The notes under the pieces: model-generated
What the model saw: only the letters and a program-made list of their open reading frames with translations
Told to the model about the DNA's origin: nothing
Database searches by the model: none
In this document: positions 26,604-36,169 of the stretch, one piece after another
Layout: the number at the start of each line of letters is the position of its first letter
Position numbering within the stretch: position 1 is the first letter of the stretch
Assembly: GCF_029960815.1 (NCBI RefSeq)
Contig: NZ_JASBRE010000003.1
Location: forward strand, 62,001-126,000
Source: Pseudomonas sp. AL03
GTDB taxonomy: Bacteria; Pseudomonadota; Gammaproteobacteria; Pseudomonadales; Pseudomonadaceae
Reading direction: 5' to 3'
Length of the DNA stretch: 64,000 nt
Made by a program: the position numbers and the translations under genes

Positions 26604-26867
26604 ATGACCCGTCTCACTGCGAAAGATTTTGCCCCGGAATTGCTCGAACTGTACGACTACTACGCCCACGGCAAGATCAACTGGCGTGAATTTCTGGATC
26701 GAGCGGCGTTGTTAACCTTGGGTGGTTTGACCGCCAGCGCGCGCATCACCGGCGCCTTGATTCTGGCCACATCTTTGGCGTCTGGTCGCCAGGAGTTTCT
26801 TAAAAGTTATATCCCAGGTGTGTTGGCGTCCGATAAAAAGATCGTAGCTTCACCCAGAAAACGATAA
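26604..26867 (+). pseudogene. truncated dienelactone hydrolase-family gene (YghX-like N-terminus)
   Basis: The first 45 or so residues (MTRLTAKDFAPELLELYDYYAHG, then a Tat-like REFLDRAALLTLGGLTASA) match the N-terminus of the pseudomonad dienelactone hydrolase/YghX family, whose full proteins have about 290 residues. After that the sequence becomes unrelated and stops at residue 87. The Arg pair of the expected Tat signal is also changed (NWREF rather than RREF). The remnant flanks the pap cluster and suggests an insertion or deletion event here. Confidence 0.6.
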
Positions 26868-26931
26868 CAACGTTTTTAAAGTTCTAGCGCAGCAGGTATG
26901 GAGTGTCGACCCTCCACCGTCCGCACAGTAC

Positions 26932-27207
26932 TCAACCATTTGAACAGCCAGTTCCCATGACTTGATACTGCAGGACATGCCGTTGACCCTGAGAGTCTTC
27001 ATACGTCATGTGTGCAAGGACTGGCCCGCACTGGTCGGGAATATCGGTCACTGTGATGACTTTTTTGATATCCAGTTTCGTATCGTAAGTGTACGTTTCA
27101 ACAGGCAGCTTGCTGTCCGCGGCAGTTGAATGACTCTCGCCTGCAAATGCCGGCGCACCTAAAACGCCAAGTGCAAGAAACATCACAAGTTTTGAAATTT
27201 TCATCAT
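26932..27207 (-). CDS. DUF2790 periplasmic protein
   Basis: 91 residues from ATG 27207, with a signal peptide ending at AFAGE. The C-terminal part (VETYTYDTKLDIKKVITVTDIPDQCGPVLAHMTYEDSQGQRHVLQYQVMGTGC) carries the DUF2790 pattern YxYGxxLDIxxVxxxxxxxxxCGxVxAxMxYxDSxGxxxxLxYxxxGxxC, with both conserved Cys present. This is a Pseudomonas-restricted family of secreted proteins without a known function, often present in many copies per genome. It is transcribed divergently from the nap operon across 360 bases. Confidence 0.85.
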   Translation of the reverse strand: MMKISKLVMFLALGVLGAPAFAGESHSTAADSKLPVETYTYDTKLDIKKVITVTDIPDQCGPVLAHMTYEDSQGQRHVLQYQVMGTGCSNG

Positions 27208-27570
27208 GTTCACTTATCGTCAAAAGTCAACCTCGTGAGCGAATGGATACTTACCTATTTGCTCACGAGGTAGAGACGATACTAGGTGTTTACCCCTCCC
27301 TCAAACAGCAGTCCACTGGACAAACACTGTTGGCAGATTTTGCATGAATGGACCGCTGGCGAAATGCCTCATCAAGAACAATTATTGAATGCGAACATCT
27401 ATCAATACAGCGCACATTGGTAACCAGACGAAGTAACGATTCAAAGCGTTATAACCCTATGTAACACCCGAACAGGAATAATTCACCGTCGGTCGTTAAA
27501 AGCTCATGCCAGAAAACTTGCGAAAACTTCGTGATCTAGTCTGAGTGCAAGTTCGGCTGGAGAATGATTA
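27208..27570. other. intergenic region upstream of napE
   Basis: About 360 bases without a convincing gene. It should carry the nap promoter. I searched for a TTGAT-N4-ATCAA Anr/FNR box and did not find a good one. Confidence 0.5.
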
Positions 27571-27738
27571 ATGCCCTTGGCTGAAGAACGCAAACCCGAG
27601 CGACGCAAGGAGACCCGGCTGTTTCTCTTTCTTGTTGTCTGCCTCTTTCCGCTGCTGTCGGTTGCTATCGTCGGCGGTTACGGCTTTATCGTCTGGTTTT
27701 TTCAGATGTTGTACGGCCCACCTGGACCCCCTAACTAA
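27571..27738 (+). CDS. napE: NapE, small membrane protein of periplasmic nitrate reductase operon
   Basis: 55 residues. A charged N-terminus (AEERKPERRKETRLF) is followed by one long membrane helix and a short GPPGPPN tail, as in NapE proteins. The gene stands 32 bases before napD, as expected for napEDABC. NapE has no settled function. No napF is present in this operon. Confidence 0.85.
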   Translation: MPLAEERKPERRKETRLFLFLVVCLFPLLSVAIVGGYGFIVWFFQMLYGPPGPPN

Positions 27739-27770
27739 TAGCCTTTCTAAAAGCCTATTGGAGCCAGCAC

Positions 27771-28031
27771 ATGGACGAAGCCCTGCATATTGCCAGTCTT
27801 GTAGTACTTGCCAGGCCTGAATTGTTCGACGCCGTTAAAGCCAACCTGCGTTTGCTGGACGGCCTGGAGCTGCATCAGGAAAGTGCTGCCGGAAAACTGG
27901 TGGTGGTCCTTGAGGCCGTGCACGAAAGCCAGATTCTTCAACGCATCGAACAGATCAACAACCTGCCGGGCGTACTCAACGCCGCGTTGATCTATCACGA
28001 ACTCCTCGAACCCGAAGGAGATATCGAATGA
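27771..28031 (+). CDS. napD: NapD chaperone for NapA
   Basis: 86 residues with the ferredoxin-like NapD pattern: [30 protein letters not shown], then GKLVVVLEA and a final [13 protein letters not shown]. NapD binds the Tat signal of NapA in the cytoplasm and delays export until the molybdenum cofactor is inserted. It overlaps napA by 4 bases. Confidence 0.92.
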   Translation: MDEALHIASLVVLARPELFDAVKANLRLLDGLELHQESAAGKLVVVLEAVHESQILQRIEQINNLPGVLNAALIYHELLEPEGDIE

Positions 28032-30532
28032 GCATGTCGCGCCGAGCATTCGTCAAGGCCCAGGCCGCCGCTATCGCAGCCGCCGCTGCCGGGCTGCCGA
28101 TTGTTACCTCCGCCAGTAATCTGGTGACCGAAGCGGACATGGTCACCCTGGACTGGAACAAAGCGCCCTGCCGTTTCTGCGGCACCGGTTGCAGCGTGAT
28201 GGTTGCCACTCGGGATAACCGTGTGGTCGCCACCCACGGCGACGTCAAGGCAGAGGTCAACCGTGGACTGAACTGCGTGAAGGGCTATTTCCTTTCCAAA
28301 ATCATGTATGGCGTAGATCGCCTGACCCAACCGCTTTTGCGCATGAAGAATGGCCAATACGACAAGCAGGGCGAATTCCAGCCGATCAGCTGGGAGAAGG
28401 CCTTCGACATCATGGAGTCGAAATTCAAGGAAGCCTTGAAGAGTAAAGGTCCCGAGTCGGTTGGCATGTTCGGTTCCGGGCAATGGACCGTGTGGGAAGG
28501 CTACGCCGCCAACAAGCTGATGAAGGCAGGCTTTCGCAGCAATAACATCGACCCCAACGCCCGCCATTGTATGGCCTCGGCGGTGATGGGTTTTATGCGC
28601 ACTTTTGGCATGGATGAGCCTATGGGTTGCTACGACGACATCGAAGCCACCGATGCCTTCGTGCTCTGGGGCTCGAACATGGCCGAGATGCACCCGGTGC
28701 TCTGGAGCCGGGTCACCGACCGGCGCCTGAGCCAGCCTCACGTGAAAGTTGCAGTACTGTCCACCTTCGAACACCGCAGTTTCGAATTGGCCGATATCCC
28801 CATGGTGTTCACGCCGCAAACTGATCTGCTGATCCTTAACTACATCGCCAACCACATCATTGAAAGCGGCGCGGTGAACCAGGATTTCATCAGCAAGCAC
28901 ACACGGTTTGCCAAAGGCACTGACGATATCGGGTACGGCCTGCGCCCTGACGATCCACGGGAAATGAAGGCGAAAAATGCCGGCAAGGCCAATACCTGGA
29001 CGGATATTTCCTTCGAACAATACGCAGCGTTCGTCAAACCTTACACGCTGGAGCGAACCGCCAAAGAGACGGGGGTCTCGGCTGAACGACTCAAGGCCCT
29101 GGCCGAGTTGTATGCAGACCCCAAGCGCAAGGTTGTGTCGTTCTGGACCATGGGTTTCAACCAGCACACTCGCGGCGTCTGGGCCAACAACCTGATTTAC
29201 AACATCCATCTGCTCACCGGCAAAATCAGCGAGCCGGGCAACAGCCCTTTCTCGCTGACCGGCCAGCCATCGGCCTGTGGTACCGCACGTGAAGTCGGGA
29301 CGTTCTCCCACCGGTTGCCTGCCGATCTGGTGGTGACCAACCCCAAGCACCGCGCCATCGCCGAAAAAATCTGGAAACTTCCAGCCGGCACTATTCAGGA
29401 GAAGCCCGGTTTTCACGCGGTGGAACAAAGCCGCATGCTCAAAGACGGCGTGCTCAACGTTTATTGGACCCAGGCCAGCAATAATATGCACGCCGGGCCG
29501 AACATCATGCAGGAAGTCCTGCCGGGCTGGCGCAACCCGGATAATTTCGTGATTGTCTCCGATGTCTACCCCACCGTTTCCGCGCAAGCCGCCGACCTGA
29601 TCCTGCCCAGCGCCATGTGGGTGGAAAAGGAAGGTGCCTTCGGCAACGCCGAGCGGCGTACGCAATTCTGGCACCAGTTAGTGAGCGCGCCAGGGGACGG
29701 CAAATCGGACCTGTGGCAGTTGGTGGAATTTTCCAAGCGCTTCACCACCGATGAAACCTGGCCCGCCGAGTTACTGGCCAAGGCTCCTGAGTACAAGGGC
29801 AAAACCCTGTTTGAAGTGCTTTTCAAGAATGGCCAGGTAGACCAGTTCCCGGTCGAGCAAATGGAAGCCGGATACAAAAACGATGAAGCCAAGGTCTTTG
29901 GCTTTTACCTGCAAAAAGGCCTCTTCGAGGAGTACGCCCAGTTCGGTCGCGGCCACGGGCATGACCTCGCCGCGTTCGACCGCTACCACAGCGAACGGGG
30001 TCTGCGCTGGCCGGTGGTCGACGGCAAGGAAACCCGCTGGCGTTACCGCGAGGGGCTGGACCCCTACGTGGAGAAAGGCAGCGAGGTGCAGTTCTACGGC
30101 TACCCCGACAAGAAGGCGATCATCTTCGCCCTCCCCTACGAGCCGCCAGCCGAAGCCCCGGATGCCGATTACCCGTTCTGGCTGAGCACCGGACGCGTCC
30201 TGGAACACTGGCACACGGGCACCATGACCCAACGCGTCGAAGAACTGTACAAAGCGGTGCCGGACGCGCTGGTCTACATGCACCCCGACGATGCCAAGGC
30301 CTTGAAGGCCCGGCGTGGTAGTGAAGTGAAGTTGATCAGTCGACGCGGTGAGATCCGTGCGCGCATCGAGACCCGCGGGCGTAACAAACCTCCGCAAGGA
30401 CTGGTTTTCGTGCCGTTTTTCGATGCCAACAAGCTGATCAACAAGGTCACGCTCGACGCCACCGATCCGATCTCCAAGCAAACCGACTACAAAAAATGCG
30501 CGATACGAATCGAGTTGATCAGCGTGGCCTGA
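28028..30532 (+). CDS. napA: periplasmic nitrate reductase catalytic subunit NapA
   Basis: 834 residues. A Tat signal (SRRAFVK at residues 4-10) is followed by a [4Fe-4S] site with Cys48, Cys51, Cys55 and Cys83. Cys181 in [10 protein letters not shown] is the expected molybdenum ligand. The C-terminal Mo-bis-MGD binding domain includes [15 protein letters not shown]. It reduces nitrate to nitrite in the periplasm with electrons from NapB/NapC. Length and motifs are those of a complete enzyme. Confidence 0.97.
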   Translation: MSMSRRAFVKAQAAAIAAAAAGLPIVTSASNLVTEADMVTLDWNKAPCRFCGTGCSVMVATRDNRVVATHGDVKAEVNRGLNCVKGYFLSKIMYGVDRLTQPLLRMKNGQYDKQGEFQPISWEKAFDIMESKFKEALKSKGPESVGMFGSGQWTVWEGYAANKLMKAGFRSNNIDPNARHCMASAVMGFMRTFGMDEPMGCYDDIEATDAFVLWGSNMAEMHPVLWSRVTDRRLSQPHVKVAVLSTFEHRSFELADIPMVFTPQTDLLILNYIANHIIESGAVNQDFISKHTRFAKGTDDIGYGLRPDDPREMKAKNAGKANTWTDISFEQYAAFVKPYTLERTAKETGVSAERLKALAELYADPKRKVVSFWTMGFNQHTRGVWANNLIYNIHLLTGKISEPGNSPFSLTGQPSACGTAREVGTFSHRLPADLVVTNPKHRAIAEKIWKLPAGTIQEKPGFHAVEQSRMLKDGVLNVYWTQASNNMHAGPNIMQEVLPGWRNPDNFVIVSDVYPTVSAQAADLILPSAMWVEKEGAFGNAERRTQFWHQLVSAPGDGKSDLWQLVEFSKRFTTDETWPAELLAKAPEYKGKTLFEVLFKNGQVDQFPVEQMEAGYKNDEAKVFGFYLQKGLFEEYAQFGRGHGHDLAAFDRYHSERGLRWPVVDGKETRWRYREGLDPYVEKGSEVQFYGYPDKKAIIFALPYEPPAEAPDADYPFWLSTGRVLEHWHTGTMTQRVEELYKAVPDALVYMHPDDAKALKARRGSEVKLISRRGEIRARIETRGRNKPPQGLVFVPFFDANKLINKVTLDATDPISKQTDYKKCAIRIELISVA

Positions 30533-30543
30533 GGAGAACCGTC

Positions 30544-31029
30544 ATGCCTTTTCGAATCCTGCCATTGCTCCTGCTCGCTGGGATTGGTGTGGTGATCGCT
30601 GCAGAAGTCGACTACCCCCTCGATGCGTCAGGGCCGGATGGGCGCCGGCCCGGTGGCACCTTGACCCAGAGCATGCCGGCCCCGCCCATTGCCAACGAAG
30701 AAAACAAAGACCTGAAGCGCGAACGCAACTACCCGGACCAGCCGCCCACCATCCCCCATACCATCCTCGGTTATCAGATCGACAAGAACGGCAACAAGTG
30801 CCTGTCCTGTCACAGCCGGGCCAACAGCGCACGGACCCAGGCGACGATGATCAGCATCACCCACTACATGGACCGCGACGGTCAGGCACTCGCGGCGGTA
30901 TCACCGCGTCGTTACTTCTGTAACCAATGCCACGTGCCGCAAACAGATGTGCTGCCTCTGGTGGAAAACAGCTTCGAGACCATCGACAAAATACTTCAAA
31001 ACGATGCCAACGCCGCGCAGAAACCCTGA
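30544..31029 (+). CDS. napB: NapB, diheme cytochrome c electron transfer subunit
   Basis: 161 residues from ATG 30544; the earlier in-frame start at 30496 overlaps napA and lacks a signal. A signal peptide is followed by two haem c motifs, CLSCH (86-90) and CNQCH (126-130), with the NapB motif YPDQPPTIPH between. It passes electrons from NapC to NapA in the periplasm. It follows napA by 11 bases. Confidence 0.95.
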   Translation: MPFRILPLLLLAGIGVVIAAEVDYPLDASGPDGRRPGGTLTQSMPAPPIANEENKDLKRERNYPDQPPTIPHTILGYQIDKNGNKCLSCHSRANSARTQATMISITHYMDRDGQALAAVSPRRYFCNQCHVPQTDVLPLVENSFETIDKILQNDANAAQKP

Positions 31030-31038
31030 GGAGGCAAC

Positions 31039-31635
31039 ATGAAAGCACTGTTCGCCCTGCTTAGGGACTACTGGGGCATCCTGTGTCGTCCGAGCATCTA
31101 TTACAGCCTGGGCTTTCTGACGCTGGGCGGCTTTGTCGCCGGGATCATTTTCTGGGGCGGATTCAACACCGCGCTCGAGCTGAGCAACACTGAGAAGTTC
31201 TGCATTTCCTGCCACGAAATGCGTGACAACGTCTTCGTCGAACTCAAGGACACGATTCACTACACCAACCGTTCCGGCGTGCGCGCCAGTTGCCCTGATT
31301 GCCACGTCCCCCATGAATGGACCCATAAAATCGCGCGCAAGATGCAGGCGTCGAAGGAGGTCTGGGGCAATATTTTCGGAACCATCGATACACGTGACAA
31401 ATTTCTCACGCTGCGGCGCGAGCTCGCCGAACATGAATGGGCAAGGCTCAAGGCCAACGACTCTCGCGAATGCCGCAACTGCCACAACTTCGAGTTCATG
31501 GACTTTACCCGGCAGAGCAAGCGCGCCGCGGCCATGCACTCGACGTCACTGGCCAAGGGTGAAGCCACTTGCATCGACTGCCACAAGGGCATTGCGCACA
31601 AGTTACCCGATATGAGTGGCGTGAAAGGCTGGTAG
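31039..31635 (+). CDS. napC: NapC/NirT tetraheme cytochrome c
   Basis: 198 residues. One N-terminal membrane anchor (about 20-42) is followed by four CxxCH motifs at 55-59, 85-89, 145-149 and 178-182, as in NapC/NirT quinol dehydrogenases. It takes electrons from membrane quinol and hands them to NapB. It is the last gene of napEDABC. Confidence 0.95.
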   Translation: MKALFALLRDYWGILCRPSIYYSLGFLTLGGFVAGIIFWGGFNTALELSNTEKFCISCHEMRDNVFVELKDTIHYTNRSGVRASCPDCHVPHEWTHKIARKMQASKEVWGNIFGTIDTRDKFLTLRRELAEHEWARLKANDSRECRNCHNFEFMDFTRQSKRAAAMHSTSLAKGEATCIDCHKGIAHKLPDMSGVKGW

Positions 31636-31660
31636 GCGTTCTGCGTTTCAGCGAACTCGT

Positions 31661-31978
31661 TCACGTCTCAATCACATCATCCGTCCAACTGATGGCCGCA
31701 ACGACGGTGGGGAAACCGATCGTGCTGGTAAGTGAGATCAGCGTGTGACGGATCTGTTCTGGTGTAGCGCCCGCCTCCAGTGCCCGTCGGGTATGACTGT
31801 GCACCGCGCCCTCAGAGCGAATGGCCGCCGCGGCACCGAGCTGGATCAGCTGGACAACGATCTCCTCCAGTGGGCCGGTGTGACGCACCGCCGTACCCAG
31901 GGCTTCCACTGCGGCCAAGTAATCCGGGTACTGCTGTTCGAGACGTTGGTAGGTGTTGTGCTCTCTCTTCTTTGCCAT
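31661..31978 (-). CDS. carboxymuconolactone decarboxylase (CMD) family protein
   Basis: 105 residues with the CMD/AhpD helical core: EEIVVQLIQLGAAAAIRSEGAVHSHTRRALEAGATPEQIRHTLISLTSTIGFPTVVAAISW. The usual CxxC of AhpD peroxidase members is absent (SEGAVHSH at that place), leaving the conserved His only, so a redox role is unlikely. It converges with napC. The function cannot be inferred from neighbours. Confidence 0.8.
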   Translation of the reverse strand: MAKKREHNTYQRLEQQYPDYLAAVEALGTAVRHTGPLEEIVVQLIQLGAAAAIRSEGAVHSHTRRALEAGATPEQIRHTLISLTSTIGFPTVVAAISWTDDVIET

Positions 31979-32174
31979 CTTTGTGTCCTCGCGTGGGAGG
32001 TGCGAACAGAATCATCAGCCTTCGATTTCCGAAACTTGCACTCTGCGGCAGTAGGCTACGCTTACATCAGCTCATTGCTCACGATGCTCGCGTCTGCAGG
32101 TTTTGGTTTGTTCTGGAGAGCGTCTGCAACAGCTATTTCAGACAGGCCCAAACAATTCACGCAGGACTGACGTG

Positions 32175-33548
32175 ATGACCGAGCCCTTCCTCAGCTTAGC
32201 CGAACTCAAACGTGCCGCCGCCTCCGGCGAGATCGATACCGTGCTGGTGTGCATGGTCGATATGCAGGGGCGACTGGTCGGCAAGCGATTCCAGGTCGAG
32301 TTTTTTATCGACAGCGGCCATGAAGAAACCCACTGCTGCAATTACCTGCTGGCCGACGACATCGACATGGAGCCGGTGCCAGGTTACGCCGCGGCCAGCT
32401 GGAGCAAAGGCTATGGCGACTTTGTGCTCAAGCCCGACATGGCCACGTTGCGACGGGTGCCCTGGCTTGAATGCACGGCGCTGGTGCTCTGCGATGTGCT
32501 CGATCATCACCATCGACGCGACCTGCCACACAGCCCGCGGGCGATCCTGAAAAAGCAGGTCGAGCGACTGCGCGAGCGCGGTTACACCGGCATGTTCGCC
32601 TCGGAACTGGAGTTCTATCTGTTCGACGAGAGCTACGAGGCCATCCACGAGCGTAACTACCACAAGCCGAAGACGGCCGGTCACTACATCGAGGATTACA
32701 ACATCCTGCAGACCACCCGGGAGGAACCGGTGCTGCGGGCGATTCGCAAGCATCTGCAGGCCTGCGGTATTCCCGTGGAAAATTCCAAGGGTGAGTGGGG
32801 CCCGGGCCAGGAAGAAATCAACATCCGTTATGCCGATGCCCTGACCATGGCCGACCACCACGTCATCATCAAGCACGCCTGCAAAGAGATCGCGCAACTG
32901 CAGGGCAAGGCGATCACGTTCATGGCCAAGTGGCGCTATGACGCCGCCGGTTCCAGCAGCCACATCCACAATTCGCTGTGGGACAAGAGCGCCAAAAAGC
33001 CGCTGTTCTTCGACGCCAAGGCGGAGTTTGGCATGTCGAAACTGATGCGCTCCTGGGTGGCCGGGCAGCTCAAATATGCCAACGACATCACCTGTTTTCT
33101 CGCGCCCTACATCAATTCGTACAAGCGCTTTCAGGCCGGCACCTTTGCACCGACCCGGGCGGTGTGGAGTCGGGACAATCGCACTGCAGGCTTTCGTTTG
33201 TGCGCAGAAGGCAGCAAAGCCATCCGCATCGAATGTCGCATCGGCGGTGCCGACCTCAACCCTTATCTGGCCTTCGCCGCCTTGATCGCTGCGGGACTGG
33301 CCGGTATCGACGAGAAGCTCACCCTCGCGCCGCCCTTCGAGGGTGATGCCTACGTCGACGAGCATTTGCCTGAAGTCTCGAAGACGCTACGCGAAGCCAG
33401 CGCCTCGCTCCAGGCCTCGACCATGTTGCGCGAGGCGTTCGGTGATGAAGTGGTCGACCACTACGTGCACACCGCCGAATGGGAGCAGAAAGAGTACGAC
33501 CGGCGGATAACCGACTGGGAACTGCAGCGCGGCTTCGAGCGCTATTGA
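32175..33548 (+). CDS. glutamine-synthetase-like gamma-glutamyl-amine ligase
   Basis: 457 residues from ATG 32175 (AGGA 8 bases upstream). It has the GS fold with the ASELEFYLFD metal site, the GPGQEEINIRYADAL glutamate/ATP motif, FMAKWRYDAAGSSSHIHNSL, and a C-terminal IECRIGGADLNPYLAFAALIAAGLAGI. It lacks the adenylylation Tyr segment of GlnA and resembles GlnA-like enzymes (GlnT, PuuA, IpuC, GlnA4) that join glutamate to amines or amino alcohols. It heads a four-gene run with aldehyde and alcohol dehydrogenases and a permease, so the likely role is activation of an imported amine as its gamma-glutamyl amide. Confidence 0.85.
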   Translation: MTEPFLSLAELKRAAASGEIDTVLVCMVDMQGRLVGKRFQVEFFIDSGHEETHCCNYLLADDIDMEPVPGYAAASWSKGYGDFVLKPDMATLRRVPWLECTALVLCDVLDHHHRRDLPHSPRAILKKQVERLRERGYTGMFASELEFYLFDESYEAIHERNYHKPKTAGHYIEDYNILQTTREEPVLRAIRKHLQACGIPVENSKGEWGPGQEEINIRYADALTMADHHVIIKHACKEIAQLQGKAITFMAKWRYDAAGSSSHIHNSLWDKSAKKPLFFDAKAEFGMSKLMRSWVAGQLKYANDITCFLAPYINSYKRFQAGTFAPTRAVWSRDNRTAGFRLCAEGSKAIRIECRIGGADLNPYLAFAALIAAGLAGIDEKLTLAPPFEGDAYVDEHLPEVSKTLREASASLQASTMLREAFGDEVVDHYVHTAEWEQKEYDRRITDWELQRGFERY

Positions 33549-33555
33549 GACCACC

Positions 33556-34947
33556 ATGACCTCGACCATTCAACTCATCTCACCGGTCGATGGCCGGGTC
33601 TACGCCGAACGCCGCTGCGCCGATGCTGCGCAGATTGACCAGGCGCTGGCGGCTGCAGAAGCTGCCCAGGCGCAATGGAAACGTCGGCCGCTGAGCGAAC
33701 GCGCCGCCTTTTGCAGCGCCGCGGTGGACGCGATGTTGGCAATGAAGGCTGACATCGTGCCGGAACTGGCCTGGCAGATGGGCCGCCCGGTGCGTTTTGG
33801 CGCTGGCGAACTGCGCGGGTTCGAAGAGCGTGCCCGCCATATGATCGCCATTGCGCCTGAAGCGTTGGCAGCGCTTGAACCCACGCCTGTCGCCGGTTTT
33901 CGACGCTGTATCAAACGCGAGCCGTTGGGTACGGTGTTGGTCGTCGCACCCTGGAACTACCCCTACCTGACGGCGGTGAATACGATCATCCCGGCGCTGA
34001 TGGCCGGCAACAGCGTCATCCTCAAACACGCGTCGCAAACGCTGCTGGTGGGTGAACGGTTCGCCGAGGTGTTTCGTCGTGCCAATCTGCCCGAAGGATT
34101 GTTCCAAAACCTGCTGCTAAGTCATCTCCATACCGCGATGATCATTGCCTCAGGACGCGTGCAGCAGGTGAACTTCACCGGCTCGGTCGAAGCCGGCAAG
34201 ACCATTGAACACGCTGCTGTCGGAGGTTTCCTCGGCGTGGGCCTGGAACTCGGCGGCAAAGACCCGGCCTACGTCCGCGCAGACGCCAACCTCGAACACG
34301 CGGTGGAAAACCTGGTGGACGGCAGCTTCTTCAACTCTGGGCAAAGTTGTTGCGCGGTCGAGCGCATTTATGTCGATGAAAAAATCTACCCCGCCTTTGT
34401 CGAACGCTTCGTCGCGCTGACTCGCCACTACGTGCTGGGCAACCCGCTGGACGAAGCCACCACGCTCGGTCCGCTGGTGACACCGAGCGCTGCTGAGTTC
34501 GTGCGTAGTCAGATCGCCGAAGCACTGACACAGGGCGCTCGGGCGCTGATCGATCCAAAGGATTTTCCTGCCGACGTGCCGGGCAGCGCCTACCTCGCGC
34601 CGCAGGTATTAGTGGATGTCACCCATCAAATGTCAGTGATGCGTGAGGAAAGCTTCGGCCCGGTGGTCGGCATCATGTCGGTCGCCAGCGACGACGAAGC
34701 CATCGCCCTGATGAACGACAGTGAGTTCGGGCTCAGCGCTTCCATCTGGACGCAAGACCTTGCCGCCGCCGAACACCTGGGCAACGAGATCGACACCGGC
34801 ACCGTGTTCATGAACCGCTGCGATTACCTCGACCCGGCCCTGGCCTGGACTGGGGTGAAGAACAGCGGGCGCGGCGTCACGCTGTCGCGCCTGGGCTATG
34901 ACAACCTGACCCGAGCGAAATCCTTCCATTTGCGCCACGAGATCTGA
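33556..34947 (+). CDS. NAD(P)-dependent aldehyde dehydrogenase
   Basis: 463 residues. Catalytic Cys265 lies in SGQSCCAVER, the general-base Glu in ELGGKDP, and the Rossmann-adjacent PWNYP is present. It starts 7 bases after the GS-like gene's stop and precedes the iron alcohol dehydrogenase by 3 bases, so the three are cotranscribed. It probably oxidises a gamma-glutamyl amino-aldehyde to the acid; the exact substrate is unknown. Confidence 0.9.
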   Translation: MTSTIQLISPVDGRVYAERRCADAAQIDQALAAAEAAQAQWKRRPLSERAAFCSAAVDAMLAMKADIVPELAWQMGRPVRFGAGELRGFEERARHMIAIAPEALAALEPTPVAGFRRCIKREPLGTVLVVAPWNYPYLTAVNTIIPALMAGNSVILKHASQTLLVGERFAEVFRRANLPEGLFQNLLLSHLHTAMIIASGRVQQVNFTGSVEAGKTIEHAAVGGFLGVGLELGGKDPAYVRADANLEHAVENLVDGSFFNSGQSCCAVERIYVDEKIYPAFVERFVALTRHYVLGNPLDEATTLGPLVTPSAAEFVRSQIAEALTQGARALIDPKDFPADVPGSAYLAPQVLVDVTHQMSVMREESFGPVVGIMSVASDDEAIALMNDSEFGLSASIWTQDLAAAEHLGNEIDTGTVFMNRCDYLDPALAWTGVKNSGRGVTLSRLGYDNLTRAKSFHLRHEI

Positions 34948-34950
34948 GCC

Positions 34951-36111
34951 ATGAGCCTGACCGCGAACTGGAACTACCCCACCAGCATCCGCTTCGGTGT
35001 CGGCCGCATTGCCGAGCTTGCCGAGATCTGCCGCAGTCAAGGTATCCAACGACCGTTGCTGGTCACCGACAGTGGCCTGGCGCGTGCACCGATCACCACG
35101 TCAGCGCTGGATGCCTTGCGCGCCGCCGGCCTTGGCGTCGCGCTGTTCTGCGACCTTAAACCCAACCCCGTCGAAGCCAATCTGGCGGGCGGGCTCGAGG
35201 CCTGGCGCGCCGGCAAACACGATGGCGTGGTCGCCTTCGGCGGTGGCAGCGGCCTGGACATGGGCAAGCTCATCGCCTTCATGAGCGGCCAGACCCGCCC
35301 GGTCTGGGATTTCGAAGACATCGGCGACTATTGGACACGCGCCGACGAAAGCAGCATCGCCCCGATCATTGCGGTGCCGACCACGGCGGGTACCGGCTCC
35401 GAGGTGGGGCGTGCAGCGGTGATCATCGATGAGCGTACGCACACCAAGCGCATCATCTTCCACCCGAAAATGATGCCGCGCGTGGTCATCAGCGACCCGG
35501 CCCTCACCGTTGGCATGCCGGCAAAGGTCACCGCTGGCACCGGCATGGATGCTTTTGCGCATTGCCTGGAATCGTATTGTTCCCCGGGTTTTCATCCCAT
35601 GGCCGAAGGCATTGCGGTGGAAGGCATGCGCCTGGTTGCCAATGCCCTGGTGCGAGCCGTACACACACCCTCGGACCTGGAGGCGCGAGCGGAAATGCTC
35701 GCGGCGGCCGCGATGGGCGCTACCGCCTTTCAGAAAGGTCTGGGCGGGATGCACGCCCTCTCACATCCGGTGGGTGCCCTGTACGACACCCATCACGGCA
35801 TGACCAATGCCGTGTTCATGCCCTATGTCCTGAAGTTCAATCGCCCGGCCATCGAGGAGCGCATCACCCGCCTCGCGGCTTATTTGCGTCTGCCCTCGCC
35901 CGGCTTCGACAGTTTTCTGGCCTTCGTCCTCAAGTTGCGCAAGGACATCGGCGTGCCCCACACGCTGTTTGAGCTGGGGGTGGATGATCGGCAGGCCGAC
36001 CTGATCGCGGACATGGCGATTGTCGACCCTTGCGCCGGCGGCAACCCGCTGCCATTGACCCGAAATGGCGCGGCAGAAATTTTCGCAGCGGCTTACCACG
36101 GCCGTCTGTAG
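34951..36111 (+). CDS. iron-containing alcohol dehydrogenase
   Basis: 386 residues. The group III ADH pattern is present: GGGSGLDMGKLIAF (nucleotide loop), PTTAGTGSEVGRAAVI, the metal region GTGMDAFAHCLESYCS, and GGMHALSHPVGALYDTHHG with the iron-binding His residues. It would oxidise a primary alcohol (or reduce the aldehyde) next to the aldehyde dehydrogenase. This points to an amino alcohol, rather than a simple amine, as the transported substrate. Confidence 0.9.
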   Translation: MSLTANWNYPTSIRFGVGRIAELAEICRSQGIQRPLLVTDSGLARAPITTSALDALRAAGLGVALFCDLKPNPVEANLAGGLEAWRAGKHDGVVAFGGGSGLDMGKLIAFMSGQTRPVWDFEDIGDYWTRADESSIAPIIAVPTTAGTGSEVGRAAVIIDERTHTKRIIFHPKMMPRVVISDPALTVGMPAKVTAGTGMDAFAHCLESYCSPGFHPMAEGIAVEGMRLVANALVRAVHTPSDLEARAEMLAAAAMGATAFQKGLGGMHALSHPVGALYDTHHGMTNAVFMPYVLKFNRPAIEERITRLAAYLRLPSPGFDSFLAFVLKLRKDIGVPHTLFELGVDDRQADLIADMAIVDPCAGGNPLPLTRNGAAEIFAAAYHGRL

Positions 36112-36169
36112 GAGCAGCCTAAGGCGGCTCAGTTCGGCCTGTACCAAAACCTGACAAGGGGCACACAAC

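Noticed and set aside
27995..29674. Long minus-strand ORF of 559 codons opposite napA
   Set aside because: It is a mirror frame of the GC-rich napA gene, with no domain signature, and napA itself is complete with all expected motifs.
32196..33365. Minus-strand ORF of 389 codons opposite the GS-like gene
   Set aside because: Shadow of a well-supported glutamine-synthetase-fold gene; no ribosome site or domain.
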